Below are positions 3,734 through 6,687 of a stretch of DNA of 6,687 nucleotides, in pieces (position 1 is the stretch's first letter; each line of letters opens with the position of its first letter). The notes under the pieces are model-generated. The model ran no database searches, was not told the origin of the DNA, and was given only the letters and a program-made list of their open reading frames with translations. Position numbers and translations under genes: made by a program. Source of the stretch: an uncultured candidate division Zixibacteria bacterium (GTDB lineage Bacteria; Zixibacteria; MSB-5A5; GN15; FEB-12); NCBI GenBank assembly GCA_913009765.1, contig CAJVYT010000243.1, positions 1 through 6,687 on the forward strand. The letters run 5' to 3'.

Positions 3734-5284
3734 ATGTCCAAGAATATCAGTAAACACACAAGGTTGGAACTCCTCGAAGCCCTTAGACATCGTTATATAA
3801 AGGCAACCAAAAAAGAAAAGGCAAAAATATTGGATGAATTTACGATTTTATCCGGATATCACAGGAAGTATGCGTCTCGATTACTCACAGGTCGAATGCA
3901 GAAGGAGCTGGATAATACAGTACCTGCATCGTCCAGACGTATTTACAACGAAGCGGTGAAAGAAGCACTCATAGTTGTCTGGGAGGCATCAGATCGGATA
4001 TGCAGCAAAAGACTAAAGGCTATATTACCTGATTTTGTAGAAGCAATGGAGCGTTATGGGCACATTAAACTTGATCATGAACTTCGTCATCGCCTGCTTT
4101 TAGTAAGTGCCGCTACTATTGACAGGCTTCTGGCAGATATAAGGCTTAAAGCAGGGTCACGCAGAAAACATCGTAGGAAACCGAAGAAGGTGAGCAAACA
4201 GGTTCCTGTTCGTACGTTTGCTGACGAGATTGAATCTGCTCCCGGATACTTGGAGATTGATTTTGTAGTACATGGTGGAGGCACTATGGCAGGATCTTTG
4301 ATCCATACCTTGGTAGCAACAGATCTAAGCTCTGGCTGGATAGAGTGCATTCCGCTTCTGGCGAGAGAGCAATCACTTGTCGTGGAGGCACTTAAGGTGC
4401 TTCGGAGGCAGCTGCCATTTCCTATGCTACGAATTGATTCAGATAATGATAGCGCATTTATTAACGATACGCTTTTGTCTTACTGTAGAAAACAAAATAT
4501 TGAGTTTACCAGATCTCGACCGTTTCGCTCGAATGACCAAGCCTGGATTGAACAAAAGAATGGTGCAGTAGTTCGTAGATTTGTCGGATATGAACGCTAT
4601 TCAGGTGTTGTTGCGGGGCAGGCAATGGCTAATCTATACCAGAACATTAGACTCTATGTAAATTACTACCAGCCTTCGTTCAAGCTACGAAAAAAGGAGA
4701 GAGACGGTTCCAAGGTAAAACGAACATACTACAAACCTCTGACACCTTGTATGAGTTTGTGCAACAATCCTGCTGTAATGTCGTCCACCAAAGAGAAGCT
4801 TCAACTGCAACGCAAGCAACTGGATCCCGTATATCTACTACACCGAATACGAGACAACCAGGCCGCCCTTGCAGCTTTGGTTTCCCCTGAAGACTATACT
4901 GGACCGGGGCGCAACAGCTTAGAGAAGTTCCTGAAAGAATTGCCCAAACTCTGGCGATCAGGGGAGGTACGTCCAACTCATCGCAAAAATACAACAAGAC
5001 CACATTATTGGAGGACGCGACAGGATCCCTTTGAAAATGATTGGCCCGAAATACTCCAATGGCTCCAAATGACACCCGATACTACTGCAAAAATGTTGTT
5101 TGAACGACTTCAGGAAAATAATCCTGGGAAATTCCCTGATTGTCAGCTTCGAACACTCCAACGGCGTGTTAAAGAATGGAGGCAGATTATGGCCCGGAAG
5201 TTAGTTTATTCCTGTATTAATGAAAATATCGAAGACTCTGAATTTACTCCTGTTGGCATAGACAGCAGTCAAAATTTACGGTAA
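3734..5284 (+). CDS. DDE (rve-type) transposase, 516 aa
   Basis: The enzyme cuts and joins the ends of its insertion sequence. The N-terminal 60 residues are basic and helical (MSKNISKHTRLELLEALRHR onward, with a KYASRLL helix) and probably bind the terminal repeats. A very basic linker lies at 141-157 (SRRKHRRKPKK). The integrase core follows with D176 (LEIDFVV), D237 (RIDSDNDSAF) and E273 (NDQAWIEQKNG). D237 to E273 leaves exactly 35 residues, the D-35-E spacing. The C-terminal domain (about 390-516) ends with a basic helix, RTLQRRVKEWR. Start is at 3734, with AGGAGG 6 bases upstream. The reading frame is intact with all catalytic residues, so the element may still be active. It is a single ORF without frameshift. 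Confidence 0.92.
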   Translation: MSKNISKHTRLELLEALRHRYIKATKKEKAKILDEFTILSGYHRKYASRLLTGRMQKELDNTVPASSRRIYNEAVKEALIVVWEASDRICSKRLKAILPDFVEAMERYGHIKLDHELRHRLLLVSAATIDRLLADIRLKAGSRRKHRRKPKKVSKQVPVRTFADEIESAPGYLEIDFVVHGGGTMAGSLIHTLVATDLSSGWIECIPLLAREQSLVVEALKVLRRQLPFPMLRIDSDNDSAFINDTLLSYCRKQNIEFTRSRPFRSNDQAWIEQKNGAVVRRFVGYERYSGVVAGQAMANLYQNIRLYVNYYQPSFKLRKKERDGSKVKRTYYKPLTPCMSLCNNPAVMSSTKEKLQLQRKQLDPVYLLHRIRDNQAALAALVSPEDYTGPGRNSLEKFLKELPKLWRSGEVRPTHRKNTTRPHYWRTRQDPFENDWPEILQWLQMTPDTTAKMLFERLQENNPGKFPDCQLRTLQRRVKEWRQIMARKLVYSCINENIEDSEFTPVGIDSSQNLR

Positions 5285-5305
5285 CATTTCTATGTGAGGC
5301 AACGG
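5280..5305 (-). repeat. Right terminal inverted repeat of the insertion sequence
   Basis: The inverse complement starts CCGTTGCCTCA and ends ATGTTACC, matching the left end with two extra central bases. The transposase stop codon (5282-5284) lies inside it. Confidence 0.85.
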
Positions 5306-5362
5306 GGTCGGTAATTATTATTGTCGCTCAACAGGCAAATCCAACAGGCTGACGACGAGAGC
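5306..5362. other. Spacer between the two mobile elements
   Basis: These 57 bp contain a direct repeat CAACAGGC (5329-5336 and 5342-5349, 13-bp offset). No gene, attC core or recognisable HicA N-terminus is visible on either strand. It could be the remnant of the DNA into which one of the elements inserted. Confidence 0.5.
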
Positions 5363-5391
5363 GGGGTCAAGTCTTGTTTCTTGCAATTTCA
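5363..5391 (+). repeat. Left REP-like inverted repeat
   Basis: It begins GGGGTCAAGTCTTGTTTCTT and continues to GCAATTTCA. It matches the right copy in inverse orientation with one extra A. Confidence 0.88.
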
Positions 5392-5417
5392 AAACACAAA
5401 ACTGATAAAGTCAAAAC

Positions 5418-6269
5418 ATGGCAAGACCGTTAAGAATAGAATATGAAGGGGCAGTATATCACGTAACCTCAAGAGGCAATGCGGGGGAACCTGTTTTCAG
5501 AGATAAAGAAGACCGGGAAAACATACTTGCAACAATAAAAAAAGTGAGGGACCGGTATAACTGGCTGTGCCACGGCTACAGTCTGATGGACAATCATTAC
5601 CACCTGATAATAGAAACCCCTGAGGGGAATCTGTCAAAAGGAATGAGACAATTAAATGGAGTATACACACAGGCCTTTAATAAAAGGCACAAGAGGGCAG
5701 GCCATATCTTTCAAGGCAGATACAAAGCAATACTCATAGAAAAAGAGAGTCATTTACTTGAAGTATGCAGATATGTTGTATTGAATCCGGTAAGGGCAGG
5801 GATGGTACAGAGGCCCGATGAATGGAAATGGAGCAGTTACCGTGGGACAGCGGGACTGAGAAAGCCCCATCCATGCTTAACAGCAGACTGGGTATTGGGA
5901 CAATTTGGAAAGAGGAAATGGCAGGCGCAAAAGAAATATAAAGAATTTGTAAAAGCCGGGATAGGAGGGGAGAGAATATGGAAGGAAGTGAAAGGACAGA
6001 GTATACTTGGGAAAGAGGACTTTGTGGAGAGCCTGATAGACTATGTAAAAGGGTATCGGGATATAAGAGAAATACCCAGGGGCCAGAGATATGCAGGCAG
6101 ACCGGGGCTTGACGGATTATTTGATGAAGAAATAAAAGGTGACAGGAAAAAGCGGAAGAAAAAAGTACAGGAAGCAGTAGAAAAACATGGCTACAGCCAG
6201 AAAGAGGTTGCGGATTACATCGGCATACATTATTCTGTAATAAGCAGATTACTTAAAGGGCGACCCTGA
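5418..6269 (+). CDS. REP-associated tyrosine transposase (Y1_Tnp, HUH), 283 aa
   Basis: The protein begins MARPLRIEYEGAVYHVTSRG, the typical start of RAYT proteins. The metal-binding HUH motif is H60-Y61-H62 within MDNHYHLIIE. The probable catalytic tyrosine is Y119 in CRYVVLNPVRAGMV, the position used in RAYTs. DEWKWSSYRGT (134-144) is another family signature. After about residue 200 there is an extra region ending in a helix-turn-helix (about 246-280, KHGYSQKEVADYIGIHYSVI), similar to the DnaA-type C-terminal domain found in long RAYTs, likely for DNA recognition. Such enzymes nick single-stranded DNA at REP hairpins; the flanking inverted repeats are the likely substrates. No clear ribosome-binding site precedes the ATG. 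The TGA stop is the first three bases of the right repeat. All key residues are present. Confidence 0.93.
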   Translation: MARPLRIEYEGAVYHVTSRGNAGEPVFRDKEDRENILATIKKVRDRYNWLCHGYSLMDNHYHLIIETPEGNLSKGMRQLNGVYTQAFNKRHKRAGHIFQGRYKAILIEKESHLLEVCRYVVLNPVRAGMVQRPDEWKWSSYRGTAGLRKPHPCLTADWVLGQFGKRKWQAQKKYKEFVKAGIGGERIWKEVKGQSILGKEDFVESLIDYVKGYRDIREIPRGQRYAGRPGLDGLFDEEIKGDRKKRKKKVQEAVEKHGYSQKEVADYIGIHYSVISRLLKGRP

Positions 6270-6294
6270 AATGCAAGAAACAAGACTTGACCCC
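6267..6294 (-). repeat. Right REP-like inverted repeat
   Basis: Read on the minus strand it begins GGGGTCAAGTCTTGTTTCTT and ends GCATTTCA, the inverse of the left copy with one A fewer. It contains the RAYT stop codon. Confidence 0.88.
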
Positions 6295-6515
6295 AATGCG
6301 ACCAGAGTGAAACACCTTTGAGAATTGACGAAAAAAATTCCTTTGCATGGCAGAAAAAGCGACAGATTTACAATAGATTGGCTGCTCGTGAAGACAGCAC
6401 ACAGAAATACGTTCGTCTTGAAACCAGCAAGGGGAATAATATACAACATCGGGTGATGACAGAAGTCCGTGAGGCTGTAACAGCTTTAAGTTTGACGGGC
6501 AGAGTAGAGCAATGA
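6291..6515 (+). CDS. Unrecognised ORF, probably 5'-truncated by the RAYT element
   Basis: The frame is open from 6291, at the edge of the RAYT right repeat, to TGA at 6513-6515. There is no ATG near its 5' end; the nearest candidate start is TTG at 6318 (RIDEKNSFAW) without a good ribosome-binding site. The product is basic and helical (AWQKKRQIYNRLAAREDSTQ, then YVRLETSKG and HRVMTEVREAV) with no domain I recognise. Its stop overlaps the next start as ATGA, so the two genes are probably translationally coupled. The lack of a start right at the repeat boundary suggests its 5' part was lost or displaced when the RAYT element arrived. No in-frame continuation is found left of the element. Confidence 0.5.
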   Translation, partial: PQCDQSETPLRIDEKNSFAWQKKRQIYNRLAAREDSTQKYVRLETSKGNNIQHRVMTEVREAVTALSLTGRVEQ

Positions 6516-6687
6516 ATATTCTGGTTAGAAACAGCTTACGTATGACACCAGTTTATGATGTCTATTGGCGTTTTGCAGTTGAACGACAGAACATTTTCTT
6601 TAATCGTTTACTAGGATGTGAAGCTCCTTGGACCAGAGATGCTGTGATGGACAAGTACAAGTTTACCAATACTTACAGAGTATTGGA
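6512..6687 (+). CDS. 5-hmdU DNA kinase helical-domain / aGPT-Pplase3-like protein (3' end outside window)
   Basis: 58 codons are visible. Residues 11-34 (MTPVYDVYWRFAVERQ, then IFFNRLL) and 39-58 (PWTRDAVMDKYKFTNTYRVL) match, from memory, the N-terminal helical module of the family called 5-hmdU DNA kinase helical domain or alpha-glutamyl/putrescinyl thymine pyrophosphorylase clade 3. Hallmarks are YWxFAxERQxIFF, PWT and KYKFTNxYR. The family is predicted to process hypermodified pyrimidines in DNA and occurs in phages and bacterial mobile operons. Proteins of the family often begin near M11, so the ATG at 6512 or at 6542 may be used; ATGA coupling with the ORF before it favours 6512. The catalytic part is beyond the window. 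Confidence 0.72.
   Translation, partial: MNILVRNSLRMTPVYDVYWRFAVERQNIFFNRLLGCEAPWTRDAVMDKYKFTNTYRVL

Larger units (their letters stand above)
3692..5305 (+). mobile_element. Insertion sequence with DDE transposase, about 1614 bp
   Basis: The left end starts CCGTTGCCTCA and continues to ATGTTACC (3692-3715). The right end, read on the opposite strand from 5305, starts CCGTTGCCTCA and continues to ATGTTACC (5280-5305), two bases longer in the middle. One transposase gene fills the element, and its TAA stop lies in the right repeat. No direct target duplication is visible in the flanks (GTAAG on the left, GGTCGG on the right). Family assignment from memory is uncertain; it resembles unclassified (ISNCY-type) elements with an rve integrase core. 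Confidence 0.88.
5363..6294 (+). mobile_element. RAYT (REP-associated tyrosine transposase) element with inverted ends
   Basis: One Y1-type transposase gene is bounded by a nearly perfect 28-29 bp inverted repeat (5363-5391 and 6267-6294) with only a one-base length difference. Each copy contains the near-palindrome CAAGTCTTG and can fold, as REP-type sequences do. This arrangement of two inverted REP-like sequences around the transposase gene fits a REPtron-like unit. RAYTs do not usually leave target duplications, and none is seen. Confidence 0.8.

Noticed and set aside
4087..5161. Minus-strand ORFs opposite the transposase
   Set aside because: They are antisense to a well-supported DDE transposase with all catalytic residues, and their products are Cys/Ser-rich with no motifs.
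3685..5312. Target-site duplication of the insertion sequence
   Set aside because: Flanks GTAAG and GGTCGG were compared, also with shifted repeat boundaries, and no direct repeat of 3 bp or more was convincing.
5306..6318. A gene split by the RAYT element with halves on both sides
   Set aside because: All three frame joins of 5306-5362 with the sequence from 6295 hit a stop or do not match the open frame on the right.

Overview
This window looks like part of a bacterial accessory region from a metagenome-type assembly. The first 12 bases match the 3' end of the Illumina adapter, and the last gene runs off the right end. The host cannot be named. A cassette array with about 70-130 bp attC sites, an unclassified DDE insertion sequence and a RAYT element with a C-terminal HTH fit an environmental proteobacterium or similar Gram-negative. 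The lipobox protein also fits a Gram-negative.

Positions 13 to about 3691 are a stretch of integron gene cassettes read right to left, with the main genes on the minus strand. Four complete attC sites (445-575, 2131-2260, 3081-3150, 3432-3562) and the end of a fifth (13-36) separate the genes. In order of transcription the cassettes encode: (a) the C-terminal remnant of a HicA-like toxin; (b) an 89-residue two-helix membrane protein; (c) a 261-residue protein with an Rx4H motif like HEPN RNases; (d) a two-gene unit of a DUF4136-like lipoprotein and a PD-(D/E)XK nuclease-like protein; (e) a 101-residue protein with a C-terminal membrane anchor, with a possible 52-residue convergent ORF. The 7-bp cores at the two ends of each intact cassette are exact reverse complements and differ between cassettes. 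This is what cassette recombination predicts, and it argues that the lipoprotein and nuclease genes travel as one cassette. No integrase, attI or Pc promoter is in the window; in this orientation they would have lain to the right.

Positions 3692-5305 are an insertion sequence with about 24-bp terminal inverted repeats around a 516-residue DDE transposase (D176, D237, E273; exact D-35-E spacing). It cuts the HicA-like gene. No target duplication is visible, and the missing half of the toxin gene is not on the other side.

Positions 5363-6294 are a RAYT element: a Y1/HUH transposase gene enclosed by a nearly perfect 28-29 bp inverted repeat. To its right is the 3' part of an unrecognised ORF. 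It overlaps by ATGA the start of a gene resembling the helical domain of 5-hmdU DNA kinase / aGPT-Pplase3 proteins, which belong to predicted DNA-base hypermodification systems. The whole window reads as a patchwork of cassette cargo with defence or toxin character, interrupted by two different transposable elements.
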